Positions 55,810-64,000 of a stretch of 64,000 nucleotides of DNA are shown here, piece after piece; the stretch's first letter is position 1; every line of letters begins with the position of its first letter. Below the pieces are notes generated by a model. The model worked only from the letters and a program-made list of their open reading frames with translations. It had not been told where the DNA came from and did no database searches. The position numbers were made by a program, and so were the translations under genes. This stretch comes from Bradyrhizobium daqingense (GTDB lineage Bacteria; Pseudomonadota; Alphaproteobacteria; Rhizobiales; Xanthobacteraceae): NCBI RefSeq assembly GCF_021044685.1, contig NZ_CP088014.1, positions 2,962,001 through 3,026,000 of the forward strand, given 5' to 3'.

Positions 55810-55880
55810 TACGCTGCGGCGGCTGCAATTGAGTCGATGGGCCGCGGCGTACTGGATCCCCCGCCTTCGCGGGGGATGAC
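55810..55880. repeat. right fragment of the R5 repeat split by the IS element
   Basis: It runs from TACGCTGCGGCGGC to GGCGTACTGGATCCCCCGCC and GCGGGGGATGAC, the right arm of the R5 repeat. Confidence 0.8.
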
Positions 55881-55917
55881 ACCTGACGCGTTGAACAGGC
55901 GTCGCCCACAGCGACAG

Positions 55918-57192
55918 CTACATCACCCCGCGCTCTTCCTCCTCCGCCTGCTCGATCAGCGCCTCGCTCACCACGACCTCGCGGCGCGGCACGACGAAGA
56001 TCATCGTGCAGGCGCAGAGCAGCGAGATGGCGAGCACCGCCGAGGTGAGCGGCAGCGTGGTGGCAGAATGGCCGCCGAGATAGGCGCCGAATTGCGACAT
56101 CAGCGCGCCGATGCCTTGCTGGAGGAAGCCCATCGCGCCCGAGGCAGTGCCGGCGGCTTCGGGACGGATGCTGATGGCGCCGGCGGCTGAATTCGCCATC
56201 ACGAACGCATTGCCCGCCATCACGATCATCTGCGTCCCGAACAGCCAGGCGGGAGCCTCGTTCCAGCCCATGAAACTCCACGACAGGTTCAACAGGCTGC
56301 CGCAGAGCTGGAGGGCCAGCCCGAACCAGATCAGCTTCTCCAGCGAGTGCCGGGGCGCAAAGCGCACGCAGAGTAGATTGCCGACCAGAAACGCAAGGCC
56401 CGTGCTCGCGAACCAGGCGCCGTATTCGGCGCTGCTCCGGCCCATCTGCGTCACCACGATGTAGGGCCCGCCGCCTGCGAAGGTGAAGATGATCTGCGAG
56501 GCCAGCACCTGGCACATGACGTAACCGACGAAGGCGCGGTTGCGGATCAGGATGCCGATGTCGGCGCGAAAGCCGCTGCCGGCCCCGCGGCTGCGACGCG
56601 TCTCGGGCAGCGCGAGCGCGATGCCGACGGCGACGATGATCGCGGCGATGGTGATGGCGTAGAAGATCGCGCGCCAGCCGAAGGCGGTCTCGATCAGGCC
56701 GCCGGTGAGCGGGGAGACCATCTGCCCGACCATCAGGGCCGCGACCACGAGGCTGATCATCGAGGCGACGCGGTCGCGCTCATAGATGTCGCGGATGATG
56801 GCGCGGCTCACCACCATGCCGGCGGCGCCGCCGAGCGCCTGGAAGAAGCGTGCAGCGATCAGCTGCGGCAGGGATTGCGCGAAGATGCAGGCGACGCTGG
56901 CTGCGACCATCAGCGCCAGCCCGCCGAGCAGCACCGGACGCCGGCCGAACCTGTCCGACAGCGGCCCCATGATCAGCTGCGACAGCGCGATGCCGACCAT
57001 GTAGAGCGACACCGTCATCTGCGCGATCGAGATGTCGCTGCCGAAATTTGTCGCCAGCACGGGCAGCGCGGGAACCAGCATGTAAAGCGAGATCGGCGCA
57101 ATGCCGGTCATCACGACCAGCAGCAGCAACACCAGGCGCGACGTCGCGATGTCGGTGGCCGCTCCCGGCGGCTTGCTGATCATGCCGTGCAT
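55918..57192 (-). CDS. Bcr/CflA-family drug efflux transporter
   Basis: This 424-aa major facilitator has twelve membrane helices. MTGIAPISLYMLVPALPVLA opens helix 1, motif A is GPLSDRFGRRPVLLGG near 77-92, and motif C-like VSPLTGGLIETAFGWRAIFY is near 159. These match the Bcr/CflA drug transporters, which export bicyclomycin, chloramphenicol or sulfonamides and in some cases cysteine. Substrate here is unknown. It lies downstream of the IS element, convergent to ligA originally. Confidence 0.9.
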   Translation of the reverse strand: MHGMISKPPGAATDIATSRLVLLLLVVMTGIAPISLYMLVPALPVLATNFGSDISIAQMTVSLYMVGIALSQLIMGPLSDRFGRRPVLLGGLALMVAASVACIFAQSLPQLIAARFFQALGGAAGMVVSRAIIRDIYERDRVASMISLVVAALMVGQMVSPLTGGLIETAFGWRAIFYAITIAAIIVAVGIALALPETRRSRGAGSGFRADIGILIRNRAFVGYVMCQVLASQIIFTFAGGGPYIVVTQMGRSSAEYGAWFASTGLAFLVGNLLCVRFAPRHSLEKLIWFGLALQLCGSLLNLSWSFMGWNEAPAWLFGTQMIVMAGNAFVMANSAAGAISIRPEAAGTASGAMGFLQQGIGALMSQFGAYLGGHSATTLPLTSAVLAISLLCACTMIFVVPRREVVVSEALIEQAEEEERGVM

Positions 57193-57356
57193 GCGTGTCC
57201 GTCTCTCGAATGCGATTCGACTGTAGCGCGCTCGCGCAAGACGGATATCGGCGTTTCGGAATGCGGCTATACGGATTCCGGGACGCGGTGTGCGGACGCC
57301 GTTATTTTACGAGGTGCGCGTGCCGAGATGTTGTGCGCTCATGCCGCATCATTGGT

Positions 57357-57456
57357 GTCATTCCCCGCGAAGGCGGGGAATCCAGGATTCCAGAGGCAGA
57401 AATTGGATACGGAGAAGGCCGCGGCGTACTGGATGCCCGCCTTCGCGGGGCATGAC
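57357..57456. repeat. palindromic repeat, family R5, copy 3
   Basis: GTCATTCCCCGCGAAGGCGG at the left and CCCGCCTTCGCGGGGCATGAC at the right form the outer arms, with GGCGTACTGGAT inside as in the split copy near the IS element. Confidence 0.82.
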
Positions 57457-57520
57457 AGCGAGTGTGAAGCGAGAGCCTTGCGCAAATCGCGTAGCGCTAT
57501 GCGCGCACGGATGCGCGAAC

Positions 57521-59350
57521 CTACGCCCTCAGCTCCGCCGTCGCCTGATCGAGCCAGGCCTGCGTCGCCTCATCCAGCGCCGGCCGCACCACGGCCTGCA
57601 CGCGCGCGTGGTAGGCGTTCAGCCAATCGAGCTCGTCGCGGTTCAGCATTGCGACATCGATCAGCCGGCGGTCGATCGGCGCCAGCGTCAGGGTCTCGAA
57701 CGCGTTCATCGGCTTCTCGGCGCCCTTGATGTCAGCGGCGACCACCAGCTCGAGGTTCTCGATACGGATGCCGAAACCGTCGGTCTTGTAATAGCCGGGC
57801 TCGTTGGACAGGATCATGCCGCGCTTCAGCGGCGTGATGCCGAGCTTGGAGATCCGCGCCGGCCCTTCGTGCACCGAGAGGTAGCTGCCGACGCCGTGGC
57901 CGGTGCCGTGCTCGAAATCGACGCCGGCGGCCCACAGATATTGCCGCGCCAGCGTGTCGAGTTGCGCACCCGTGGCGCCGTCGGGGAAGACCGCGCGCGC
58001 GATCGCGATATGGCCGCGCAGCACGCGGGTGAAGCGGTCACGCATCTCCTCGGTCGGCTCGCCCACGGCCATGGTGCGGGTGACGTCGGTGGTGCCGTCT
58101 TCATATTGCGCGCCGGAATCGATCAGCAGCAGGTCGCCGGCGACGATCCGGCGGTTGCTCTTGCGGGTGACGCGGTAGTGCACGATGGCGCCGTTCGGGC
58201 CCGTGCCCGATATGGTAGGGAACGAGACGTCCTTGAGCGCGCCGGTGTCGCGGCGAAACGTCTCCAGCGCCTCGACCGCGTCGATCTCGGTGAGCTTGCC
58301 GCTTGCCGCCTCGCGATCGATGAAGGCGAGGAAGCGCGCCAGCGCCACGGCGTCGCGCCGGTGCGCGGTCTGTGTGCCCGCGATCTCGCTTGCGTTCTTG
58401 ACCGCCTTCAACAGCGCGATCGGATCGCTGCCGCGCACCGGCTTGCCGCCGGCGCCCGCGATCAGGCGGCTGAGAGCGTCGGCCGCGGTGGCATTGTCGA
58501 GCGCGATCGCGGCGCCGCTTTTGGCCAGCGCCATCAGCGTCGGCGCCATCGCATCGGGCTCGCGCACGTCGGCGGACCCTTCGAGATGGTCGCGGGTGAG
58601 GTTGGAGAGCTTGCGGTGGTCGATGAAGATGGTGGGACGGCCGTCCTTCGGCACCAGCGCATAGGACAGCGGCAGCGGCGTATGCGCGACGTCGGCGCCA
58701 CGGATGTTGAAGGTCCAGGCCACGGCATGGCTGTCAGACACCACCAGCGCATCGACGCCGAGCTTGGCGATTTCCGTTCTGATCTGCGCCAGCTTGTCGG
58801 CTTCGGCAACGCCGGCATGCTGTAGTCCATGCACGGTCACCGGGGCGAGGGGGGGCTGCGGCCGGTCCTGCCAGATCGCGTCGACCGGATTGCCGTCGAC
58901 GGCGACCAATTCGGCGCCGGCCTTGGCGCAGGCGGCCGCGAGGCGCTCGGCTGCCGAAGAAGTGTGCAGCCACGGATCAAATCCGAGGCGGTCGCCGGCC
59001 TTCAAGTGGGCGGACACCCAGCTTTCCGGCGGCGGGTCGATCAGCGATTCCACCGCCCAGGCCTTGGTATCGACCTGCTTGGCGGCCTGGAGCGTATAGC
59101 GGCCATCGACGAAAATCGCGGCTTCCTGGGTCAGCACCACCGCAAAGCCAGCCGATCCGGTGAAGCCGGTCAGCCAGGCGAGCCGCTCGTCGGACGGCGG
59201 CACATATTCATTCTGCTGCTGGTCGGCGCGGGGGATCACGAAGCCGGTCAGCTTGCGGCGGGCGAGTTCTTCACGGAGTGCAGCAAGGCGCGCCGTCAAT
59301 GCGATGCCGGCCTCGGGCTCCTCGAATGTCTGGAAGTGCGCTTCGAACAT
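57521..59350 (-). CDS. Xaa-Pro aminopeptidase (aminopeptidase P, M24 family)
   Basis: This 609-aa protein has three creatinase-type domains, like human XPNPEP1 and unlike the shorter E. coli PepP. The metal site is in the C-terminal pita-bread domain: Asp pair in LLIDSGAQYEDGTTDVTRTM, His in GTGHGVGSYLSVHEGP, Glu in LSNEPGYYK and Glu in GIRIENLELV. It removes the N-terminal residue before proline from peptides in the cytoplasm and uses Mn2+ or similar metal. No signal peptide is seen. It is a stand-alone gene. Confidence 0.93.
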   Translation of the reverse strand: MFEAHFQTFEEPEAGIALTARLAALREELARRKLTGFVIPRADQQQNEYVPPSDERLAWLTGFTGSAGFAVVLTQEAAIFVDGRYTLQAAKQVDTKAWAVESLIDPPPESWVSAHLKAGDRLGFDPWLHTSSAAERLAAACAKAGAELVAVDGNPVDAIWQDRPQPPLAPVTVHGLQHAGVAEADKLAQIRTEIAKLGVDALVVSDSHAVAWTFNIRGADVAHTPLPLSYALVPKDGRPTIFIDHRKLSNLTRDHLEGSADVREPDAMAPTLMALAKSGAAIALDNATAADALSRLIAGAGGKPVRGSDPIALLKAVKNASEIAGTQTAHRRDAVALARFLAFIDREAASGKLTEIDAVEALETFRRDTGALKDVSFPTISGTGPNGAIVHYRVTRKSNRRIVAGDLLLIDSGAQYEDGTTDVTRTMAVGEPTEEMRDRFTRVLRGHIAIARAVFPDGATGAQLDTLARQYLWAAGVDFEHGTGHGVGSYLSVHEGPARISKLGITPLKRGMILSNEPGYYKTDGFGIRIENLELVVAADIKGAEKPMNAFETLTLAPIDRRLIDVAMLNRDELDWLNAYHARVQAVVRPALDEATQAWLDQATAELRA

Positions 59351-59537
59351 GGTGGATCACTTTAGGATCATGGGGATCAGTCCGCAATCTAGACGCATTT
59401 GCGTCGCATCTGGCATGGACTCTGCTTGAAGGAGTTGCATTCGAATTGAGTGGAGTAAAGGGTGCGGCAGTTGCGCTTCGTCCGGATGACAGGGAAATTC
59501 GAGCAGGTGGTTCATCTCAACGGCGAGGGGACACACG

Positions 59538-59717
59538 ATGCCATCATTCACCTTTGAGAAGATTTCGCCGCCGGCGCGCCGCGCCCCGGCTGCAACGACA
59601 CCAAAGAAGCCGCGCGGCCTCATTAGCCAGATGATCGACCGTTTCGCCGAGCGCCGCGCCAGGCGGACGTTGCAAGCTGAGCGCGCGACGCGCCAGGACA
59701 AAAAGCCGGCGGAATAG
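59538..59717 (+). CDS. small basic protein, 59 aa, unknown function
   Basis: The start follows GGCGAGGGGACACACG, a good ribosome-binding site. The protein reads MPSFTFEKISPPARRAPAAT, then TPKKPRGLISQMIDRFAERR and a charged helix ending TRQDKKPAE. It has no hydrophobic segment and a strong positive charge in the middle. I do not know a family, but the composition and site support a real gene. A hairpin repeat follows at 59737. Confidence 0.6.
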   Translation: MPSFTFEKISPPARRAPAATTPKKPRGLISQMIDRFAERRARRTLQAERATRQDKKPAE

Positions 59718-59736
59718 CGACGCCGATGGCGCTGCG

Positions 59737-59823
59737 GTAGGGTGGGCAAAGCGCAAGCGTGCCCGCCACGTTTTTCTCCGCGGTGATAGAAGAGGTGGGT
59801 TACGCTGACGCTAACCACCCTAC
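59737..59823. repeat. palindromic repeat, family R6, overlapping the prmA end
   Basis: GTAGGGTGGGCAAAGCGCAA at the left and GCTGACGCTAACCACCCTAC at the right are inverted arms. It lies between the 59-aa gene and prmA, whose last codons overlap the final bases. Possibly a bidirectional transcription end. Confidence 0.6.
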
Positions 59824-60707
59824 GACAGCTTCCGCAGCAACAGGCTGCTCCATCCCTCGATCCGAATGTGCCGCAGCGGCACGACGCCGCGCGCGCGGTA
59901 TGCCGCGATCACGGCGGGGGCCTGATGCGTGAGCAGGCCGGAGAGGATGACGTGGGCGCGGGGAGCAAGGTGCCGCACCATCGGGCTCGCCAATTGCCTG
60001 AGCGGGTTGGCGAGGATATTGGCCAGCACCAAATCGAACGGACCGCGTTTGCCGAAATCCGGCGCGGCGAAGCCGGTGGCGCGGATCACCCGCACATGGT
60101 TGCCGACTTCATTCAGCATCGCATTCTCGGCCGCCACCCGCACTGACGGCGCATCGATGTCCGAGGCGAGCACGGCGCGATGCAGCGCCTTGGCCGCCGC
60201 GATGGCCAGCACGCCGGTCCCGGTGCCGAGGTCAAGCAGGTTCCTTGGGCGGGAACTCTTCAGGACATGGTCAAGCAGCAGTAAACAGCCGCGGGTGGTG
60301 CCGTGATGGCCGGTGCCGAAGGCCAGCGCCGCCTCGATCTCGATTCCGAGCTTGTTCGCTGCCACCCGCTCGCGGTCGTGGCTCCCGTGCACGACGAAGC
60401 GGCCGGCCGGCACCGGGACGAGGTCTTCCAGGCTGGCCTTGACCCAGTCCTTGGCCTCGACCGTGTCGAAGGCGAGCGTGGCGGCGATCTCATTTCCTGC
60501 CGAATTTACAACGAGTTCGCGCAGCAGCGCCTGGTCCGGCGCCTCGGCAAAATGCAGCGTGACATCCCATTGTCCGTCCGGCCGTTCGAAGGCCGCCACA
60601 GCCGCATCGCCCTCGAAAAACACCTCGGTGAGCACGTCGACGACGCGCTTGGCGGCCGCCTCACTGCCGATTGAAAAGCTGGCTCGATGGGTGGGGGAGA
60701 GCTGCAT
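59820..60707 (-). CDS. prmA: ribosomal protein L11 methyltransferase PrmA
   Basis: This 295-aa enzyme has an N-terminal substrate-recognition domain (1-95) and a SAM-binding domain. LEAALAFGTGHHGTTRGCLL-like sequence near 130 and NLLDLGTGTGVLAIAAAKAL near 156 mark the SAM site. LVLANILANPLRQLA near 226 is the NxL motif region typical of PrmA. It trimethylates several residues of ribosomal protein L11. It is a single gene, divergent from the pilin. Confidence 0.95.
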   Translation of the reverse strand: MQLSPTHRASFSIGSEAAAKRVVDVLTEVFFEGDAAVAAFERPDGQWDVTLHFAEAPDQALLRELVVNSAGNEIAATLAFDTVEAKDWVKASLEDLVPVPAGRFVVHGSHDRERVAANKLGIEIEAALAFGTGHHGTTRGCLLLLDHVLKSSRPRNLLDLGTGTGVLAIAAAKALHRAVLASDIDAPSVRVAAENAMLNEVGNHVRVIRATGFAAPDFGKRGPFDLVLANILANPLRQLASPMVRHLAPRAHVILSGLLTHQAPAVIAAYRARGVVPLRHIRIEGWSSLLLRKLS

Positions 60708-60862
60708 CTTAGGGTTCCGTCGGGTTCAATTTTTGGAACTTTCGTTCCTAATTTTCCGGATAACTTGCGGTTCCATCATTAACTCGGCCGTAGGTTGCAT
60801 GCCGTAGATTTCCGGATGTTTGGCGGAGCCAACACAGCTTGAAATGGAAACGGAGGCGAGTC

Positions 60863-61027
60863 TTGAAGCGCATGGTTTTGAAGTTCTGGTCGGACGAATC
60901 GGGTGCAACGGCGATCGAATATGGCCTGATCGCAGCCGGCATCGCATTGGCGATCATCACCGTGGTGAACAGCCTGGGCACCACCATGAACGAGAAGTTC
61001 GGTTCGATTAGCTCATCTTTGAAGTAA
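60863..61027 (+). CDS. Flp/Fap-type IVb pilin subunit
   Basis: The likely start is the TTG at 60863 after GGAGGCGAGTC, giving 54 aa: MKRMVLKFWSDESGATAIEY plus GLIAAGIALAIITVVNSLGT and a short tail. The ESGATAIEYGLIAAGIAL block is the Flp pilin hallmark, where the prepilin peptidase cuts after the Gly of SGATA. Flp pilins form tight-adherence (Tad) pili. No tad or cpa assembly genes are in the window, so this is an orphan locus or a paralogue. The base at 60839 gives a longer but less likely frame. Confidence 0.88.
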   Translation: MKRMVLKFWSDESGATAIEYGLIAAGIALAIITVVNSLGTTMNEKFGSISSSLK

Positions 61028-61293
61028 TTTCCGCCTCCATTTCCCAGCGGGGGCTGCTTTTCTTCATTGTCTGTTTTTGACCAACGCCCGCGAGGGGGAT
61101 TGCCCCCTGGCGGGCGAGGTCGTTTGAGGGGCGCGACTTTGCGGTGGTCTGCACAGGTTGTCCGAAGCTGGTGCGACGGCAATCCACCGGCTTTTCCCGC
61201 AATTGCTCCAGCGGTTCTTCCTGCCTTTTCCCCCAGGCTGTCCCGCTCGCCTCTGCGGGGACATCCACTTCCTGACCACACACCTCTCGACAG

Positions 61294-61326
61294 CCTGCCC
61301 ACAGTCCATCCACAGACCTATCCACG
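61294..61326. repeat. three DnaA-box-like words spaced 12 bases apart
   Basis: CTGCCCACA (61294), CCATCCACA (61306) and CTATCCACG (61318) each match TTATCCACA at 6-7 of 9 positions, all in the same direction. The cluster straddles the end of the flavoprotein gene. Biological meaning uncertain. Confidence 0.3.
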
Positions 61327-62928
61327 GCTTCCGAACAGCGACCGGTGATCCCTCAGGATGGTCTGGGCCGCGTTGTGGCCGGGAGCGCCGGTGACGCCAC
61401 CGCCGGGGTGGGCGCCGGAGCCGCAATGGTAGAGGCCCTTCAGTGGGCCGCGGTAGTCGGCATGGCCGAGCATCGGCCGCGCTGAGAACAGCTGGTTCAG
61501 CGTCAGCGCGCCGTGGAAGATGTCGCCGCCCAACAGGCCGAACTGTCGTTCGAGATCGAGCGGCGAGAGGATCTGGCGGCCGAGCACGCTCGCCGCAAAG
61601 CCGGGGGCATATTTGTCCACCGTCGCGATCATGAGATCGGCAACGCCCTCGCGGTGGTCGTCCCACGACGTCCCATCGGGCAGCTCCGGGGCGACGTGCT
61701 GGCAGAACAGGCTCGCGACATGTTTGCCCTCCGGCGCCAGCGTGTCGTCAAGCGTCGAGGGGATCAGCATCTCGACCACGGGCTCGCGGCTCCAGCCCTG
61801 CGCGCGGGCATCGAGCCAGGCGCGGTCCATATAGCCAAGGCTCGGCGCCAGGATGATGCCGGAGGTGAGGTGATCGCCCTCGCCGGGCAGCGCCGTGAAG
61901 GAGGGCAGGCGGTCCAGTGCCACGTTCATGCGGAAGGTGCCGGAGCCGTTCTTCCAGTGCCGGATGCGCGACAGGAAGTCCTGGGGCAGGGCGTCGGCGG
62001 CGATCAGCTGCGTATAGAGCAGCTTCGGATTGACGTTCGCCGCGACGTACTTCGCGCGGATGGCCGTGCCGTTCTCCAGCACGACGCCGACCGCGCGATC
62101 GCGCTCGACGATGACCTCGCGCACGCCGGCATCCGTGTCGATCACGACGCCGCGATCACGCGCCGTGCGCGCCATCGCCTGCGTGATCGCCCCCATGCCC
62201 CCGATGGCATGGCCCCAGACACCCTTCTTGCCGTTCACCTCGCCAAAGGCATGATGCAGCATCACATAGGCCGAGCCCGCGGCGTAGGGGCTGGCATAAT
62301 TGCCGACGATGGCGTCGAAGCCGAACAGCGCCTTGACCAGATCGTGCTCGAAACGCTCGTCCAGGATCTCTCCGGCCGAGCGGGTGAAGAGATCGAGCAG
62401 GCTGCGGCTCTGTTCCAGCGTGAGGCCGCGCAGGATATTGGCGGACTTGAAGGCGTTCACGGCCTCGCGGATTGCGCCCGTGCCGAAACCGTCGAGCAGG
62501 TTGGGGGGCGCCCGCAGCACGAACTGGCGCAGCACGTCCGCGATGTCCTCGAGCTCGCGCGAAAACCCGTCGAGCGCGTCCGCGTCGTGCGCGCTCAGCC
62601 GCGCGACCGACGCCTTGGTCCGACCCTCGCCCGTGAGCAGATAGCTGCCGTCCGGCGCGGGCAGGAAATTCTGCGCGCGCCGCTCGACGACGCGCAGGCC
62701 GTGTTCGGCAAGCTCGAGGTCACCGATCACCTGCGGATTGAGCAGGCTCACGGTGTAGGCCGCGACGGAATTCCTGAACCCCGGGTGAAACTCCTCCGTC
62801 ACCGCGGCCCCGCCCACGACCTTGCGGCGCTCGACCACGCGCACGCGCAGGCCCGCCTTCGCCAGATAGGCCGCGCAGGTGAGGCCGTTATGGCCAGCGC
62901 CGATGATGACGACGTCGGTTTCGGTCAT
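61318..62928 (-). CDS. FAD-dependent oxidoreductase, PYROXD2/phytoene-desaturase (CrtI)-like
   Basis: This 536-aa flavoprotein opens DVVIIGAGHNGLTCAAYLAK, the Rossmann dinucleotide fold, with the acidic VVERRKVVGGAAVTEEFHPG that follows. The C-terminal FAD contact is LYHCGSGAHPGGGVTGAPGH near 505. It is closest in pattern to human PYROXD2 and the CrtI-type amine oxidase superfamily. Carotenoid genes are not nearby, so carotenoid desaturation is not implied. Substrate unknown. Confidence 0.9.
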   Translation of the reverse strand: MTETDVVIIGAGHNGLTCAAYLAKAGLRVRVVERRKVVGGAAVTEEFHPGFRNSVAAYTVSLLNPQVIGDLELAEHGLRVVERRAQNFLPAPDGSYLLTGEGRTKASVARLSAHDADALDGFSRELEDIADVLRQFVLRAPPNLLDGFGTGAIREAVNAFKSANILRGLTLEQSRSLLDLFTRSAGEILDERFEHDLVKALFGFDAIVGNYASPYAAGSAYVMLHHAFGEVNGKKGVWGHAIGGMGAITQAMARTARDRGVVIDTDAGVREVIVERDRAVGVVLENGTAIRAKYVAANVNPKLLYTQLIAADALPQDFLSRIRHWKNGSGTFRMNVALDRLPSFTALPGEGDHLTSGIILAPSLGYMDRAWLDARAQGWSREPVVEMLIPSTLDDTLAPEGKHVASLFCQHVAPELPDGTSWDDHREGVADLMIATVDKYAPGFAASVLGRQILSPLDLERQFGLLGGDIFHGALTLNQLFSARPMLGHADYRGPLKGLYHCGSGAHPGGGVTGAPGHNAAQTILRDHRSLFGSRG

Positions 62929-62951
62929 GGAGATTCAAAATCCAATCCAGC

Positions 62952-63027
62952 GTCGTTCCGGGGGCGCGAAGCGCAACCCGGAATCTCGAGGTTCCGGGTT
63001 CGATGCTTCGCATCGCCCCGGAACGAC
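62952..63027. repeat. palindromic repeat, family R3, copy 3
   Basis: CGTCGTTCCGGGGGCGCG and CATCGCCCCGGAACGAC are the outer arms, ACCCGGAATC and GGTTCCGGGTT the inner ones. It lies between divergent genes. Confidence 0.72.
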
Positions 63028-63142
63028 ATCTGTATATCAAGCATTCCTCCCTGCAACATCACGTGCCCCTTTATTGCCCGATCAGGCGCCTTGTGCTCCA
63101 TTGCGCGCGTCCGGCGCCCGCCGGGTTTGAGCCGGAGCATTC

Positions 63143-64000
63143 ATGGATTCGATCGTGCAACCCGCCGCCACGGAGCAGCCGTCCTCGTCGCGCAACCGGC
63201 TGCTGTTGACGGTCTACACCGCCGCGATCTTCGTCAGCGCGCTCCTGCTGTTCTCGGTGCAGCCGCTGTTCACGAAGATGGTGCTGCCGCGGCTCGGCGG
63301 CTCGCCGGCGGTGTGGTCGGTGGCGATGGTGTTCTTCCAGTCGCTGCTGCTCGCGGGCTACGCCTATGCGCATCTCTTGATGCAGGCGAGGAGCCGCATC
63401 GTTCCGGTGGCAGTGCATCTGGTGCTGCTGGTTGCGGCATTCGCGACGCTGCCGCTCGGCATCGCCTCCGCCTATGGCGAGCCTCCCGCCTCGGGCTATG
63501 CGGTCTGGCTGCTCGGCCTGTTCGTGGTCTCGATCGGATTGCCGTTCTTCGCGCTCGCGGCCAACAATCCGATGTTGCAAGCCTGGTTCGTCCGCACCGG
63601 CCACCCCGCCGCGCACGATCCGTATTTCCTCTATGCCTCCTCCAACATCGGCAGCTTCCTCGCGCTGCTGTCCTATCCGTTCCTGCTGGAGCCGATGTTC
63701 GCGCTGCATACGCAGAACCGGTTCTGGACCGCCGGCTACGGCGTCCTAATCCTGCTGATCGCTGCCTGCGGCACGTTGCTGTTGCGTTCGCCGAAGCTCG
63801 CCGAGGTCGACGCGCGAACCGAGGAGGTGAACGCGCCGGCGCCCGGCGTGCTGACGCGGCTGCGCTGGATCTTCCTGGCCGCCGTGCCGTCCGGCCTGCT
63901 CATCGCGGTGACCGCGCACATCTCCACCGACGTCGCGGCCGCGCCGCTTTTGTGGGTGCTGCCGCTGTCGCTGTATCTGCTCACCTGGGTGGTCGTGTTC
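63143..64000 (+). CDS. fused MFS/spermidine synthase (SpeE-like) membrane protein, 3'-truncated by the window edge
   Basis: The ATG follows GAGCCGGAGCATTC. The 286 visible residues contain about eight membrane helices; the protein continues beyond the window. Conserved pieces are LLFSVQPLFTKMVLPRLGGS near 41 and SVAMVFFQSLLLAGYAYAHL near 64. DPYFLYASSNIGSFLALLSY near 159 and HISTDVAAAPLLWVLPLSLY near 260 follow. These are typical of large membrane proteins whose C-terminal half resembles spermidine synthase. Function of the family is unclear. Confidence 0.82.
   Translation, partial: MDSIVQPAATEQPSSSRNRLLLTVYTAAIFVSALLLFSVQPLFTKMVLPRLGGSPAVWSVAMVFFQSLLLAGYAYAHLLMQARSRIVPVAVHLVLLVAAFATLPLGIASAYGEPPASGYAVWLLGLFVVSIGLPFFALAANNPMLQAWFVRTGHPAAHDPYFLYASSNIGSFLALLSYPFLLEPMFALHTQNRFWTAGYGVLILLIAACGTLLLRSPKLAEVDARTEEVNAPAPGVLTRLRWIFLAAVPSGLLIAVTAHISTDVAAAPLLWVLPLSLYLLTWVVVF

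Noticed and set aside
60735-60748. GGAAC...GTTCC palindrome as an EcfG stress promoter between prmA and the pilin
   Set aside because: GGAAC is present, but a matching GTT element at 16-17 bases distance is not, so it is only a 5-bp inverted pair.
62928-63142. Small ORFs within the repeat before the SpeE-like gene
   Set aside because: They are translations of the R3 palindrome arms without ribosome-binding sites.

Overview
The window is GC-rich chromosomal DNA from an alphaproteobacterium, most likely Bradyrhizobium or a close relative in the Nitrobacteraceae. This is inferred from four things: the order of the division and cell-wall genes, an FtsZ with a very long C-terminal linker, protein sequences that look typical of that group, and many dispersed palindromic repeats between genes. 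No database search was run. Two ends are cut: a DUF899 gene at the left edge and a SpeE-like membrane protein at the right edge.

Left third (1-27.3 kb) holds mixed accessory and metabolic genes. It starts with a truncated DUF899 gene, a small membrane protein and a decayed GIY-YIG gene among palindromic repeats. Next come a cytochrome c and an L,D-transpeptidase. From 2.8 to 8.1 kb lies a lipid-flavoured cluster: GT4 glycosyltransferase, PmtA/UbiE-like methyltransferase, unknown membrane protein, class III aminotransferase and a phosphatidylserine decarboxylase homologue. Then follow a Nudix hydrolase, two divergent DUF2147 paralogues, an extensin-like lipoprotein, a TetR-HlyD-DHA2 efflux module with a clear palindromic operator, an ABC exporter, a MATE transporter, a TSUP transporter, a MocR-type regulator facing a DUF983 gene, an alpha/beta hydrolase, the RNase P RNA gene (minus strand), a YCII/DGPF protein with its ECF42-type sigma factor, and an AmpD/AmiD-type amidase.

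Middle third (27.8-47.8 kb) is the dcw cluster: rsmH-ftsL-ftsI-murE-murF-mraY-murD-(134-aa unknown)-ftsW-murG-murC-murB-ddl-ftsQ-ftsA-ftsZ. It builds the lipid II precursor (murE to murG, with the DNPR motif of meso-diaminopimelate-adding MurE), cross-links it (ftsI, ftsW) and assembles the Z-ring. No mraZ is visible ahead of rsmH. Several genes overlap by ATGA, but four repeat elements and one unknown gene interrupt the run. A strong terminator follows ftsZ.

Right third (48-64 kb) carries lpxC, bamD, recN and ligA on the plus strand. Then comes a 1,524-bp IS5-family element whose ends and 6-bp target duplication can be read directly; it sits inside a palindromic repeat. It is followed by a Bcr/CflA transporter, an aminopeptidase P, a 59-aa small gene, prmA, an orphan Flp-type pilin, a PYROXD2/CrtI-like flavoprotein and the truncated SpeE-like gene.

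I found no CRISPR array, tRNA or rRNA, and no clear defence or secretion system. The parts most worth a second look are the lipid/aminotransferase cluster, the readable regulatory sites (TetR palindrome, MocR direct repeat), the IS insertion, and the small ORFs with good ribosome-binding sites.
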